Shown here in pieces: positions 51,335 to 59,866 of a stretch of DNA of 64,000 bases. Under the pieces are notes generated by a model, which saw nothing but the letters and a program-made list of their open reading frames with translations, was not told the origin of the DNA and made no database searches. Position numbers and translations under genes: made by a program. Origin of the DNA: UBA7657 sp049652985 (GTDB taxonomy: Bacteria; Pseudomonadota; Alphaproteobacteria; Micavibrionales; Micavibrionaceae); NCBI GenBank assembly GCA_049652985.1, contig JBASFK010000001.1, positions 356,131-420,130 of the forward strand, read 5' to 3'. How positions within the stretch are numbered: the first letter of the stretch is position 1; each line of letters opens with the position of its first letter.

Positions 51335-51733
51335 ATGAGACAGGCATTAAAAAACCGGACGCGCGTTCTGGTGGTCGAAGATCATCCAATGGTACGGGAA
51401 GGGCTAAGAAACCTTTTCGAGGCGCGTGGTTACGCCTCGGTAATTACAGCAGATGATGGCGCAACTGCATTCCAGCTCATGCATCAGGAACATATTGACG
51501 CCGTCGTTACAGATACCCAGATGCCCCGTATGTCGGGTATAGAGCTGACGAGAAGAATCCGGGCGGATAAAACCCTTCCGCAACCAGTCATTATCGGCAT
51601 CTCAGCCAATGGCTCTCCCAGTTTAGCTTCTGAATATAAAGAGGCCGGCGCAGACAAATTTTTGCCCAAAGGCACACCTGGCCTGCCGGAACTGGCGGAA
51701 GCCCTCCTGGTTCAAAGGTTTGAAAACAATTGA
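51335..51733 (+). CDS. Stand-alone receiver-domain protein 1
   Basis: 132 residues, one CheY-like receiver domain and nothing else. Acidic pair Glu15/Asp16, phosphoacceptor Asp60 in VVTDTQMPRM, the Ser/Thr switch at Ser90 and the conserved Lys112 in FLPKG. It starts a run of three similar genes with no kinase or output domain nearby. TTTATGTAAA lies at 51290-51299, 35 bases upstream. Confidence 0.9.
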   Translation: MRQALKNRTRVLVVEDHPMVREGLRNLFEARGYASVITADDGATAFQLMHQEHIDAVVTDTQMPRMSGIELTRRIRADKTLPQPVIIGISANGSPSLASEYKEAGADKFLPKGTPGLPELAEALLVQRFENN

Positions 51734-51793
51734 TTTTTTGACTTTTACCAGTGAATGCTTGCGGATTTTCTAATGTTTATGTAAAATTCTGGC

Positions 51794-52276
51794 ATGCTGG
51801 ATAAAGACCTCAGAGTATTGCTTGTCGATGACAGCCCCCCGATACGTTTCGTGATGCCTATGCGTCTCGGCCAATGTTTAGGCATTCCGAAAGACGCGGT
51901 TAAGATTCACTTCGCGCTGAGCGGCCAGGAGGCTTTGGGTTTAATGAAAACCAACGCCTACGATCTTATTTTAACCGACACGCAAATGCCCAAAATGGAT
52001 GGTGCTGGACTGATTCATGCCATTCGGAGTGATGAACAATGGCAGCATATCCCTGTTATTCTCATCTCCGGCAATCAGCTTTCCGACAGAGGCATGGCGG
52101 AGACGTTGAAAAAGCTGGCGGGATTAAAAGTAACTTTCGATGCATTCTGCTGGAAAAATAACCTGGTTAATGGCCTGAAGCCCGCCATCGAACAGGCTTT
52201 CGCATCCAGGACTGCCGTCCTGCAGCAGCAGGCCCCCATGGCGGAGCCAGAAGGCCTCCAAACCCTTTCGCTATAA
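51794..52276 (+). CDS. Stand-alone receiver-domain protein 2
   Basis: 160 residues with a receiver domain: Asp12/Asp13, phosphoacceptor Asp62 (TDTQMPKMDG), Ser92 and Lys121 in the FCWKNN segment, which is unusual because the Lys is normally followed by Pro. A 30-residue tail lacks a fold. TTTATGTAAA ends eight bases before the ATG, and no ribosome-binding site is visible. Confidence 0.88.
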   Translation: MLDKDLRVLLVDDSPPIRFVMPMRLGQCLGIPKDAVKIHFALSGQEALGLMKTNAYDLILTDTQMPKMDGAGLIHAIRSDEQWQHIPVILISGNQLSDRGMAETLKKLAGLKVTFDAFCWKNNLVNGLKPAIEQAFASRTAVLQQQAPMAEPEGLQTLSL

Positions 52277-52341
52277 TCACCCCCCTTAAATACAGCGCCA
52301 TAAAAGCTTGCCTTTTTGCTTATATTTATGTAAAAAGAACC

Positions 52342-52770
52342 ATGCAAATAAGTGATTTAAAAATCGTCCTTGTTGATGACGACCTGTCCGTTCGCAAAAG
52401 TGTGTGGTTCATGCTTTTAGCGGCAGGCGTGTCTAAGGAGAATATCCGCCAGGCCGGGAATGGCGAGGAGGCGCTTAAGCTTCTGGAAGAACAAGACGCA
52501 CATCTCGTCTGGAGCGATACCCAGATGCCCAAAATGGATGGCTTGCAAATGACACAGGCTATTCACAAAAAAGAAGAAGACAGCGGCGGGTACACAATTG
52601 TTATCCTCACCTCCGGCAAAGACTTTAACGAAGCAGCTATGAAAGCCGGGGCCTACAACTTCTTCCCAAAGCCGGTAGGTCTGGATTTAATCAAGAGCAC
52701 AATTAATACCGTTCTACAGTGCCTACCGCCGACTGTTTCGCAGCCCGACACCCCGGAACCCCACCCCTAA
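52342..52770 (+). CDS. Stand-alone receiver-domain protein 3
   Basis: 142 residues: receiver domain with Asp12/Asp13, phosphoacceptor Asp59 (WSDTQMPKMDG), Thr90 and Lys110 (FFPKPVG). A short Pro-rich tail follows. TTTATGTAAA lies seven bases before the ATG, the same position relative to the start as in gene 2. The three genes share the DTQMP core and probably arose by duplication, although the rest has diverged. Confidence 0.9.
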   Translation: MQISDLKIVLVDDDLSVRKSVWFMLLAAGVSKENIRQAGNGEEALKLLEEQDAHLVWSDTQMPKMDGLQMTQAIHKKEEDSGGYTIVILTSGKDFNEAAMKAGAYNFFPKPVGLDLIKSTINTVLQCLPPTVSQPDTPEPHP

Positions 52771-52850
52771 TTCTGTTGATAGTTTCCATTTGTCTCCCCA
52801 AAACAGCGCGTAAATTTTCTATAGTTGAATCCATACGAAAGCCTTAAAAT

Positions 52851-52982
52851 ATGCCTGCCAACGACAGGAAAAAACTGAAACAGGACAAGCGCGCCGCGGC
52901 CTTGCGCGACAATCTGCGCCGCCGCAAGCAGCAGGCCAAAGAACGGGATACGAAAGATGGAAGCAGTGAAGGAAAAAAATAA
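52851..52982 (+). CDS. Small Arg/Lys-rich protein
   Basis: 43 residues, mostly Arg, Lys, Gln and Ala in a predicted helix (LRDNLRRRKQQAKERD). Short basic proteins of this kind are often found near dcd and murA in Alphaproteobacteria; I know of no function. Its last 26 bases overlap the dcd start region in another frame. Confidence 0.55.
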   Translation: MPANDRKKLKQDKRAAALRDNLRRRKQQAKERDTKDGSSEGKK

Positions 52983-53568
52983 AATCCAGTCGATGCAGGA
53001 GCTGGCCATGCTGCCGGGCCTTCTCGCCGACCACCAGATACGCCAGCTCGCCAGGAGCAAGGACATGATCGACCCGTTTGTCGAAAAGCAGACCAAGGAC
53101 GGCGTGATTTCCTACGGCCTTTCCTCGTTCGGCTATGACGCGCGCGCCGCGAAGGAGTTCAAGATTTTCACCAATGTCGATAACGCGATGGTCGACCCGA
53201 AAGATTTCTCGCACCAGAGCTTTGTCGACCGCACGACGGATGTCTGCGTCATCCCGCCGAACAGCTTCGCGCTCACACACACCATCGAATATTTCCGCAT
53301 CCCGAACGACATTCTCGTGATCTGCCTCGGCAAAAGCACCTACGCCCGCTGCGGCCTGATCGTCAATGTCACGCCGCTCGAACCCGGCTGGGAAGGCCAC
53401 GTGACTTTGGAAATCTCGAACACCACCCCCCTGCCCGCCAAGGTCTATGCCAACGAGGGGGTCGCCCAGTTCCTGTTCTTCAAGGGCAGCGCCGCCTGCG
53501 AGGTCAGCTATGCCGACCGCAAGGGCAAGTATATGGGCCAGCGCGGCGTGACCCTGCCAAAGCTCTAG
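52957..53568 (+). CDS. dcd: dCTP deaminase
   Basis: 203 residues that deaminate dCTP to dUTP for dTTP supply. FVEKQTKDGVISYGLSSFGY, the active-site block FRIPNDILVICLGKSTYARC and ECLTPLEPGWEG-type segment (NVTPLEPGWEGHV) with the catalytic Glu are present. Translation starts at 52957 or at a later ATG (52993); homology is clear only from about residue 20. Upstream gene overlap is 26 bases. Confidence 0.95.
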   Translation: MEAVKEKNKIQSMQELAMLPGLLADHQIRQLARSKDMIDPFVEKQTKDGVISYGLSSFGYDARAAKEFKIFTNVDNAMVDPKDFSHQSFVDRTTDVCVIPPNSFALTHTIEYFRIPNDILVICLGKSTYARCGLIVNVTPLEPGWEGHVTLEISNTTPLPAKVYANEGVAQFLFFKGSAACEVSYADRKGKYMGQRGVTLPKL

Positions 53569-53674
53569 GCCGGGAAATCCATGGAATTGGCCCGTTTAGG
53601 GCTATCTCACTAAAAAATCTCGCTTTTTTCCGGGGAAAAGGAGTATAACACCCCATTCTGAATTTGAGACGGTA

Positions 53675-55009
53675 ATGAAGACCAATTTAAAAACAGTCGA
53701 AGCTCTCGAACCCTTGGCCGCGGAAGCGCCGAAGGAAAGCGGTCTCGACAAAATCAAAATCGTCGGTGGGCAAAAACTGAACGGCACGATCCCGGTCAGC
53801 GGCGCGAAAAATGCTGCGCTGAAACTCATGTGCTCCGCGCTTCTCACCGAAGAAACCCTTTTCCTCACCAACGCGCCGAACGCCCTGCGCGACATCGCAT
53901 CGCAAACGGATTTGCTGCAGCATTTAGGATGCGTTGTGCAGCGTGAAGATGGCCGCATGGCGATCAACGCAAAAAATATCACCAGCCAGACTGCACCATA
54001 CGACCTCGTCCGCAAGATGCGCACCAGCATCCTCGTGCTTGGCCCCCTGCTCGCACGCTTCGGCGAGGCGAACGTATCGCTTCCCGGCGGCTGCGCAATC
54101 GGCACGCGCCCTGTTGACCTGCACATTCACGCGCTCGAAGCGCTCGGTGCGCAGATCACGCTCGAGAACGGCTATATTCACGCCAAAGTACCCGGCGGCA
54201 GGCTTAAAGGCGGAAAAATCCTGTTTCCCAAAGTCTCGATGGGCGCGACGGAAAACGCGTTGATGGCCGCAACGCTGGCTGAAGGCGAAACTGTTATTTC
54301 GAACGCCTCGCGCGAGCCGGAAATCGTCGACCTCGGCGAATGCCTGACCAAAATGGGCGCAAAAATCGAGGGCCTCGGCACGCCGACCATCACAATCCAG
54401 GGCGTCAAAAAACTCAAAGGCGCGCAGCATGAAATTCTGCCCGACCGCATCGAAACCGGCACCTATATGATCGCCGTCGCCCTGACTGGCGGCACGGTGC
54501 GCCTGCAAAACGCGCGCGCCGACCTCCTCGCGGCGCTGATAGGCCCCTTGCAGAAAGCCGGCGTAAAAATCGAGCAGGATGGCGCGGACATCATCGTTTC
54601 ACGCAACGGCACGCCCCTGCGCGGCACCGACATCATGACGGAGCCATTCCCCGGTTTCCCGACCGATCTTCAGGCCCAGTTCATGACGATGCTCACACTG
54701 TGCGATGGCGCGGGCCTTGTCACCGAAACGATTTTTGAAAACCGCTTCATGCACGTGCCGGAGCTTTGCCGCATGGGCGCGAATATTACCGTGCACGGTA
54801 ATTCTGCTATTGTTCGCGGCGTTCCGAAACTGACGGGCGCGGAAGTGATGGCCACGGACCTCCGCGCCTCTGTTGCGCTTGTCCTTGCTGGCCTTGTTGC
54901 GGAAGGCGAAACCACGATCAACCGCATCTATCACCTCGAGCGCGGCTACGAAAATCTCGTCGAGAAACTTTCCGCCTGCGGCGCCCATATCCAGCGCGCA
55001 CACGCTTAA
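53675..55009 (+). CDS. murA: UDP-N-acetylglucosamine 1-carboxyvinyltransferase
   Basis: A 444-residue enzyme for the first step of peptidoglycan precursor synthesis (target of fosfomycin). The active-site Cys140 lies in LPGGCAIGTRPVDLH, and the KNAALK motif is at 45-50. The N-terminus carries about 22 extra residues before KIKIVGGQ, which may mean a later start or a lineage extension. It is followed by hisG after six bases. Confidence 0.97.
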   Translation: MKTNLKTVEALEPLAAEAPKESGLDKIKIVGGQKLNGTIPVSGAKNAALKLMCSALLTEETLFLTNAPNALRDIASQTDLLQHLGCVVQREDGRMAINAKNITSQTAPYDLVRKMRTSILVLGPLLARFGEANVSLPGGCAIGTRPVDLHIHALEALGAQITLENGYIHAKVPGGRLKGGKILFPKVSMGATENALMAATLAEGETVISNASREPEIVDLGECLTKMGAKIEGLGTPTITIQGVKKLKGAQHEILPDRIETGTYMIAVALTGGTVRLQNARADLLAALIGPLQKAGVKIEQDGADIIVSRNGTPLRGTDIMTEPFPGFPTDLQAQFMTMLTLCDGAGLVTETIFENRFMHVPELCRMGANITVHGNSAIVRGVPKLTGAEVMATDLRASVALVLAGLVAEGETTINRIYHLERGYENLVEKLSACGAHIQRAHA

Positions 55010-55015
55010 CCCGCC

Positions 55016-55669
55016 ATGACCGCCGCCGCAAAATTCATCCTCGCCGTCCCCAAGGGCCGCATTCTGAAAGAGCTTAAACCGCTCATGAAAAAAGCGGGCA
55101 TCACGGCTGACCCTGATTTTTATGACGAAGACAGCCGCGCCCTCCGTTTCAAAACAGACGACAGCAATCTTGATCTTATCCGCGTGCGCGCCTTTGATGT
55201 CGCGACATTCGTAGCCTATGGCGCAGCCCATATGGGCATCGCCGGCTCCGACGTGCTCGAGGAATTCGATTATTCGGAAATTTATGCCCCGGTGAATCTC
55301 GGCATCGGCCATTGTCGCCTGTCGGTTGCCGCGCCCGCCAACGACACACAGGCCCGTACCGCCGCGCGCAGCCATATCCGTATCGCCACCAAATATCCAA
55401 GACTCACCCGCCGCCACTTCGCCGAGCAGGGCGTGCAGGCGGAATGCATCAAGCTCAACGGTGCGATGGAAATCGCCCCGGCGCTGGACCTCGCGCCTTA
55501 TATCGTCGACCTTGTTTCCACGGGCGGCACGCTGAAGGCCAACGGCCTGCGCGAAACCGAAACGATATTGGAGGTGTCCTCCCGGCTCGCCGTCAACCGT
55601 ACGGCGATGAAAACCGAGCCCGAGGCCCTGAATGCCTGGGCGGAGAATTTCAGAAAGGCCGCCGCCTAG
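55016..55669 (+). CDS. hisG: ATP phosphoribosyltransferase, short form
   Basis: 217 residues, the first enzyme of histidine synthesis. The opening LAVPKGRILKE and the pocket GIAGSDVLEE, and the PRPP loop region VDLVSTGGTLKANGL, are diagnostic. The short form lacks the regulatory domain and needs HisZ, which is not in the window. It lies close behind murA, a common alphaproteobacterial order. Confidence 0.96.
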   Translation: MTAAAKFILAVPKGRILKELKPLMKKAGITADPDFYDEDSRALRFKTDDSNLDLIRVRAFDVATFVAYGAAHMGIAGSDVLEEFDYSEIYAPVNLGIGHCRLSVAAPANDTQARTAARSHIRIATKYPRLTRRHFAEQGVQAECIKLNGAMEIAPALDLAPYIVDLVSTGGTLKANGLRETETILEVSSRLAVNRTAMKTEPEALNAWAENFRKAAA

Positions 55670-55750
55670 TATCTTCCAATGCATTATCCCCGTTGCATTT
55701 TCTGGCCCGGGGAGTATAACAATCATGCTTTTAACAACTTATAGGGGCCT

Positions 55751-55969
55751 ATGCCGAAAGAGGATCTGATAGAAATGAAGGGCGTTGTTTCGGAAGTTCT
55801 TCCGAACGCCATGTTCCGCGTCACGCTCGAGAACAACCACGTCGTCCTCGCCCACACAGCCGGCAAAATGCGCAAAAACAGAATTCGCGTCCTCCAGGGA
55901 GACTCCGTCGTGGTCGAAATGACACCGTACGATCTCACCAAGGGCCGCATCATTTTCCGTGAAAAATAA
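55751..55969 (+). CDS. infA: Translation initiation factor IF-1
   Basis: 72 residues, a single OB fold that binds the ribosomal A site during initiation. MPKEDLIEMKGVVSEVLPNA is the family start and FREK the end. Eleven bases overlap the Maf gene. Confidence 0.97.
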   Translation: MPKEDLIEMKGVVSEVLPNAMFRVTLENNHVVLAHTAGKMRKNRIRVLQGDSVVVEMTPYDLTKGRIIFREK

Positions 55970-56540
55970 GCTCATACTGGCCTCGGCTTCTCCCCGCCGC
56001 CTGGACCTTTTAAAACAGGTCCACATTACTCCCGACAAAATCATTCCTGCTGAAATAGACGAAAGCCCCCTCAAAGGCGAAGCGCCACGCGATCTCGCGA
56101 AGCGTCTTGCGCGGCTGAAGGCCGAAGCGATTCGCAGCAAAAATCCCGAGGCATTCATCCTCGCTGCGGATACCGTGGTTGCCTGCGGTCGCAGAATTCT
56201 TCCCAAGGCAGAGAACGAGAAAGAAACGCGGGAATGCCTGGAACTTCTTACGGGACGCCGCCACCATGTTTACGGCGGTATCGCGTTAATGACGCCGCAA
56301 GGAAAATTGCTGCAAAAAATTTGCGACACCGTCGTGCAGTTTAAAATGCTGCAGGCGGCAGAGATCGAGGAATATCTTCGCTCCGGCGAGTGGAAAAGCA
56401 AAGCCGGAGGCTATGCAATTCAGGGCTCGGCTGCCGCTTTTATCAAATCAATTCATGGTTCGTATTCGAACGTGGTCGGACTATCTCTTTATGATACAAT
56501 GGGAATTCTGAACGGCGCGGGCTATAGCACCAGGGATTAG
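55959..56540 (+). CDS. maf: Maf-family nucleotide pyrophosphatase
   Basis: 193 residues of the Maf/HAM1-like family that hydrolyses non-canonical nucleotides. Characteristic motifs are LILASASPRRLDLL, DESP, the AADTVVACG loop, GRRHHVYGG and YAIQGSAAAF. It overlaps infA and is followed by the RNase G/E gene, the usual cluster. Confidence 0.94.
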   Translation: MKNKLILASASPRRLDLLKQVHITPDKIIPAEIDESPLKGEAPRDLAKRLARLKAEAIRSKNPEAFILAADTVVACGRRILPKAENEKETRECLELLTGRRHHVYGGIALMTPQGKLLQKICDTVVQFKMLQAAEIEEYLRSGEWKSKAGGYAIQGSAAAFIKSIHGSYSNVVGLSLYDTMGILNGAGYSTRD

Positions 56541-56549
56541 CGAGGCAAA

Positions 56550-57779
56550 TTGGACATCCATATCGAGGAAATCAGGGGGAGTGTTTGCGTCGCCGCTACG
56601 GAGGGAGGGCGCCTGCAGGGACTGGAAATCGACCCGGTTGCCGAGGAAGTCCGCTGGGGGTCTATCTACTGGGCGAAAGTCAAAACGATCGACGCAGGGC
56701 TCGACGCGGCGTTTCTCGATCTCGACGGTAAAAACACCGGCATTCTTTATAACAACGACGTGCGCACGCGCGAGAAAAACGGCCGCGTCGTCAGGGGCGG
56801 CGCGACCGCCATCGGCAAACGCTTCAAAACGGGGTCAATGGTCGCCGTGCAGGCAAAAAGCGCCTATCTCCCGCGCTCCGACGGCGAATATCTCTCGGGC
56901 GAAAGCAAAATCGCCCGCATGAGCATGGATATCACCCTGCCCGGACGTTACCTGATTTACGGCTCCATGACGGAGGGCAACAGGATCTCGGCGCGCATAC
57001 GCGACAAGAAACTGCGCAAGACGCTCGAGAAAATGCTGGAGCACATGGAAAACACACGCGGCTGCATCCTGCGCGCCGCCGCCGCCGATACACAGACGGA
57101 AATCCTGCAGCGCGAGGGCCAGATTTTACAGGGCGCATGGAAAGACATGCAGAAAAATATGAAAGGCAAGGAACCAACGCTTATCGCGCTGGGGCCTGAC
57201 GCCGTCCAGCGTTCGCTAAGCGATCACGCCGCCCAGCTTATCGACCGGATCGAGATCGTCACGATGGAACATCTCAACCGCGCCGAGGAATGGTGCTCGG
57301 TTTTTGCGCCCGATCTCGTCACGAAAATCACACCGATTGAAATCGAGGATGCCGACCAGGATCTCGCGCTTTTTTATTACCGCGACCTCATGGGCCAGAT
57401 CGAGGATTTGTTCCAGCCTTACGCCGTGCTGCCGGGCGGCGGGAATATCATCACGCAAAGCACTGCCGCCCTCACCGCCATCGATGTCAACAAGGGTGCG
57501 GATAAAAGGTCACTGCTGGCGGTTAATATCGAGGCAGCGGAAGAGATCACGCGGCAAATCCGCCTGCGGAATATCGGCGGAATCATCGTCGTGGATTTTC
57601 TGAAATTCCAGGGCAAGAAAGACGAAAACGCGCTTCTGAAAGCGCTTGAATGGGCGGTCGGCCAGGATCCCTGCACCGTCCAGATTCACGGCAAAACGGC
57701 GCTCGGCCTTGTCGAGATAGCCCGAAAACGCCGCACCCCGCCGCTGCACGAGCGCTTCGAAGGCGGATTCGGGGCTTAA
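56550..57779 (+). CDS. rng: Ribonuclease E/G family protein without zinc-link
   Basis: A 409-residue RNase G-like endoribonuclease. The S1-like start is YWAKVKTIDAGLDAAFLDL; the catalytic aspartates are in TAIDVNKG and GIIVVDFL. The start is a TTG at 56550, ten bases after maf. The protein ends soon after the DNase-I-like subdomain and lacks the Cys-x2-Cys zinc link that joins RNase E/G dimers. It still fits a short alphaproteobacterial form. tRNA-Phe follows. Confidence 0.92.
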   Translation: MDIHIEEIRGSVCVAATEGGRLQGLEIDPVAEEVRWGSIYWAKVKTIDAGLDAAFLDLDGKNTGILYNNDVRTREKNGRVVRGGATAIGKRFKTGSMVAVQAKSAYLPRSDGEYLSGESKIARMSMDITLPGRYLIYGSMTEGNRISARIRDKKLRKTLEKMLEHMENTRGCILRAAAADTQTEILQREGQILQGAWKDMQKNMKGKEPTLIALGPDAVQRSLSDHAAQLIDRIEIVTMEHLNRAEEWCSVFAPDLVTKITPIEIEDADQDLALFYYRDLMGQIEDLFQPYAVLPGGGNIITQSTAALTAIDVNKGADKRSLLAVNIEAAEEITRQIRLRNIGGIIVVDFLKFQGKKDENALLKALEWAVGQDPCTVQIHGKTALGLVEIARKRRTPPLHERFEGGFGA

Positions 57780-57823
57780 CCCCTTGCATTTCCAATACCC
57801 ATAACCTAAAACCAAACCCGGAA

Positions 57824-57898
57824 GCCCAGGTAGCTCAGTGGTAGAGCAGTGGATTGAAAATCCACGTGTCGGCAGTTCAATCCTGCCCCTGGGCACCA
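57824..57898 (+). tRNA. tRNA-Phe (GAA), integration target
   Basis: 75 bases with encoded CCA. Acceptor arms GCCCAGG and CCTGGGC pair fully, and the anticodon stem GTGGA/TCCAC encloses TTGAAAA. An integrase gene begins its 3' end only 136 bases away and points toward the tRNA, the usual arrangement for tRNA-targeted elements. Confidence 0.95.
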
Positions 57899-57969
57899 TT
57901 GATTTTATTGAGTTATCTCGCTGGCCGGTTATCGTTTTCTGATTTTACAGGCACAAATCAGACACTTCT

Positions 57970-57995
57970 ATTCCCTAGCATTCCCGCACATTCCC
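57970..57995. repeat. Three ATTCCC repeats at 10-base intervals near the attachment end
   Basis: ATTCCC begins at 57970, 57980 and 57990, exactly one helical turn apart, in the gap between tRNA-Phe and the integrase stop. The last two are inside CATTCCCGC repeats. Their position suits integrase arm or excisionase sites. Confidence 0.5.
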
Positions 57996-58034
57996 GCCCG
58001 TATCTGAAAATCCCGGTGCCTTTTTTGTGACTCT

Positions 58035-59192
58035 TCATGACATCAGGACCTTGCCGATTTTTTCGGCCCGGCGCGCGCGGTTCTTGTCATGCTCGGGGAA
58101 CAGGTGGCCGTAGACATTCATGGTGACGTCGATCGAGGAATGCCCCATCAGTTTCTTGATCTCGAGCGGGTTGGCGTTGTTGTCGATCTCCAGGCTGGCC
58201 CGGATATGGCGCAAATCTTTCAGCGTGTATTTGAGCGGCGCGCCTTTTTGGATGATGCAGGCGCGCTCCTGCAGCGTGCGCAGCGCCCGGCGGCTGACAT
58301 TTTGGCCGCTTTCGGGCCTTCCCTGCCAGTTCGGGAATGCAAGGCCGAGCGGGCCTTTCGGGCAGCGCAGTTTCCATTTTTTAAGCTCCAGCATGCCCTC
58401 CTTCGCCATCGGGATAAAGCGGTAGCCGGCTTTCGATTTCGGCCTGCCGATGGTCATGTCCTCGTTCAGGTCCTGAAAGACCTCGATGCCGCCGCGGTCG
58501 AAGTGAACGCCCGTCCATGGCAGGCCAAGGCCTTCGCCCGGGCGCAGCCCGCCGAGCGCAACGGTCAGGAGCATCGGGTAATAGCGCGACCATTCTTTCT
58601 GCAGGCGCTTGTTTTCCGAAGACGCCAGATCCCGCGCGGTCGCCAGCATGGATTTCGCCTCCGCCAGCGAGGGAATTTTTTCGGCGTGCTGCGGCTTGTC
58701 GCGGCTGCTGTTCAAGATGACGAGTCCGGCGGCAGGGTTCGCAACAATATAATTATCGGCGACGGCCTGGCTCAGGATGCCTTTGAAGGACACTAGGATT
58801 TTGCGGGCATAAATACGCGTGAAATTTGTCAGCAGCTCCTCGCGGAATTTCTCGCACCGTGCGTGCGTCAGCGCGTTGAGGCGCTCGCCGCCCAGGATCG
58901 CCTTGATATGTCGTACATGATGGCGGTAGGGGCGCAGCGTCGCCTTCTCGACGGGTTCACGGCCATTGCGACCGATCGTCTCGCAGACATAAAGCCAGCG
59001 GTCGGCAGCCTCGGCCACCGTGACCGTGTCGCGGTCATGGATGTAAGTCGTCTTCGGGATATTCTCCTGGAAAAATTTTGCGTCCTTGCGCAGCTTGTAG
59101 CTTTTGGCGCGGCGCTTCCCGGCTTTATCGGTGTAATGGACCTTGTAGGTCCGGGCCCCCGAGGGCCAGTGCACTGTCTGGATGAACGCCAT
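58035..59192 (-). CDS. int: Tyrosine recombinase (integrase)
   Basis: About 385 residues. The N-terminal part is a SAM-like core-binding domain (about 60-160), followed by the catalytic domain: Arg in GGLRPGEGLGL, KDLRHIRAS, His in LMGHSS and the nucleophile Tyr in NVYGHL. In box II the usual His of HxxR is Lys. The start is set at the ATG 59192 (MAFIQTVHW); an ATG at 59264 lies upstream. It ends 136 bases from the tRNA-Phe gene. Confidence 0.93.
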   Translation of the reverse strand: MAFIQTVHWPSGARTYKVHYTDKAGKRRAKSYKLRKDAKFFQENIPKTTYIHDRDTVTVAEAADRWLYVCETIGRNGREPVEKATLRPYRHHVRHIKAILGGERLNALTHARCEKFREELLTNFTRIYARKILVSFKGILSQAVADNYIVANPAAGLVILNSSRDKPQHAEKIPSLAEAKSMLATARDLASSENKRLQKEWSRYYPMLLTVALGGLRPGEGLGLPWTGVHFDRGGIEVFQDLNEDMTIGRPKSKAGYRFIPMAKEGMLELKKWKLRCPKGPLGLAFPNWQGRPESGQNVSRRALRTLQERACIIQKGAPLKYTLKDLRHIRASLEIDNNANPLEIKKLMGHSSIDVTMNVYGHLFPEHDKNRARRAEKIGKVLMS

Positions 59193-59223
59193 GGCGCGAT
59201 TTAAACAGCAATTTCCGGAATGT

Positions 59224-59451
59224 TCAAGCCAGCGGTTTTTCGGCCTTTTTACGGGCCACATCATAAATGGTCTTGAGCGTGTCGGCCCGGATGACCAGGC
59301 GACCGGTGACGGGGTCGTTAAAGAAGGGCAGCTTGCGGACGCCCTGGCGCGGCTCGATCGCGCGGCGCAACTGCTTTTCCGTCATCGGCAGGCCGAATTC
59401 GGATTTGATGAAGGTGACAGCATCGGGAATTGTTAAAAGCTGGTCACACAT
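59224..59451 (-). CDS. Excisionase/AlpA-like small DNA-binding protein
   Basis: 75 residues with a MerR-like winged-helix feel: LTIPDAVTFIKSEFGLPMT then EKQLRRAIEPRQ, and a wing with FFNDPVTGRLVIRAD. Such proteins direct excision of the element or regulate the integrase. It is placed directly upstream of int and overlaps the ASCH gene by eight bases. Confidence 0.65.
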   Translation of the reverse strand: MCDQLLTIPDAVTFIKSEFGLPMTEKQLRRAIEPRQGVRKLPFFNDPVTGRLVIRADTLKTIYDVARKKAEKPLA

Positions 59452-59866
59452 TTTTGCCTCCTTTGATCAGGTCAGGAAACGGGTAATCGACGTCGAAGAA
59501 ACCGAGGCGGCCCTTGCAGGGGAAAAAGGGCAATGGCTTCGCGTTTTTAATTACGAGGCCGATCGGTCCGAAAAACCAAGGCGATCGATGATAGGTGACA
59601 ACATCTACAATCTCGCCATAACCGATGATGCCGCCGAATTTAAAAACTTTTCCTTCGGGTAATTTTGCGGGCGCGATCAACTTGGCCATCCATTGCATAC
59701 TTTCCGGGCCAAAAGCATTGCCGTCGGCTTTAAGGCCGGTGTGAATAAGAAACGGGCCGCGAAATCTCAGCGCAGGATTGCGTGGCGACCAGTCGCGATT
59801 CTCAACAGGCTTAAAGCCTTCCGCGACGAACCACGCCCAAGGCTGCATGATCGAAAGCGCTTTCAT
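59444..59866 (-). CDS. ASCH-domain protein
   Basis: 140 residues of the ASCH/PUA-like fold found in phages and islands. SIMQPWAWFVAEGFKPVENR is the signature opening, with the RGPFLIHTG turn following. These domains are thought to bind RNA or modified nucleotides; no function is demonstrated by sequence. It overlaps both neighbours. Confidence 0.85.
   Translation of the reverse strand: MKALSIMQPWAWFVAEGFKPVENRDWSPRNPALRFRGPFLIHTGLKADGNAFGPESMQWMAKLIAPAKLPEGKVFKFGGIIGYGEIVDVVTYHRSPWFFGPIGLVIKNAKPLPFFPCKGRLGFFDVDYPFPDLIKGGKNV

Noticed and set aside
54599..55726. 375-codon minus-strand open frame opposite murA/hisG
   Set aside because: Antisense shadow; murA and hisG are unmistakable on the other strand.
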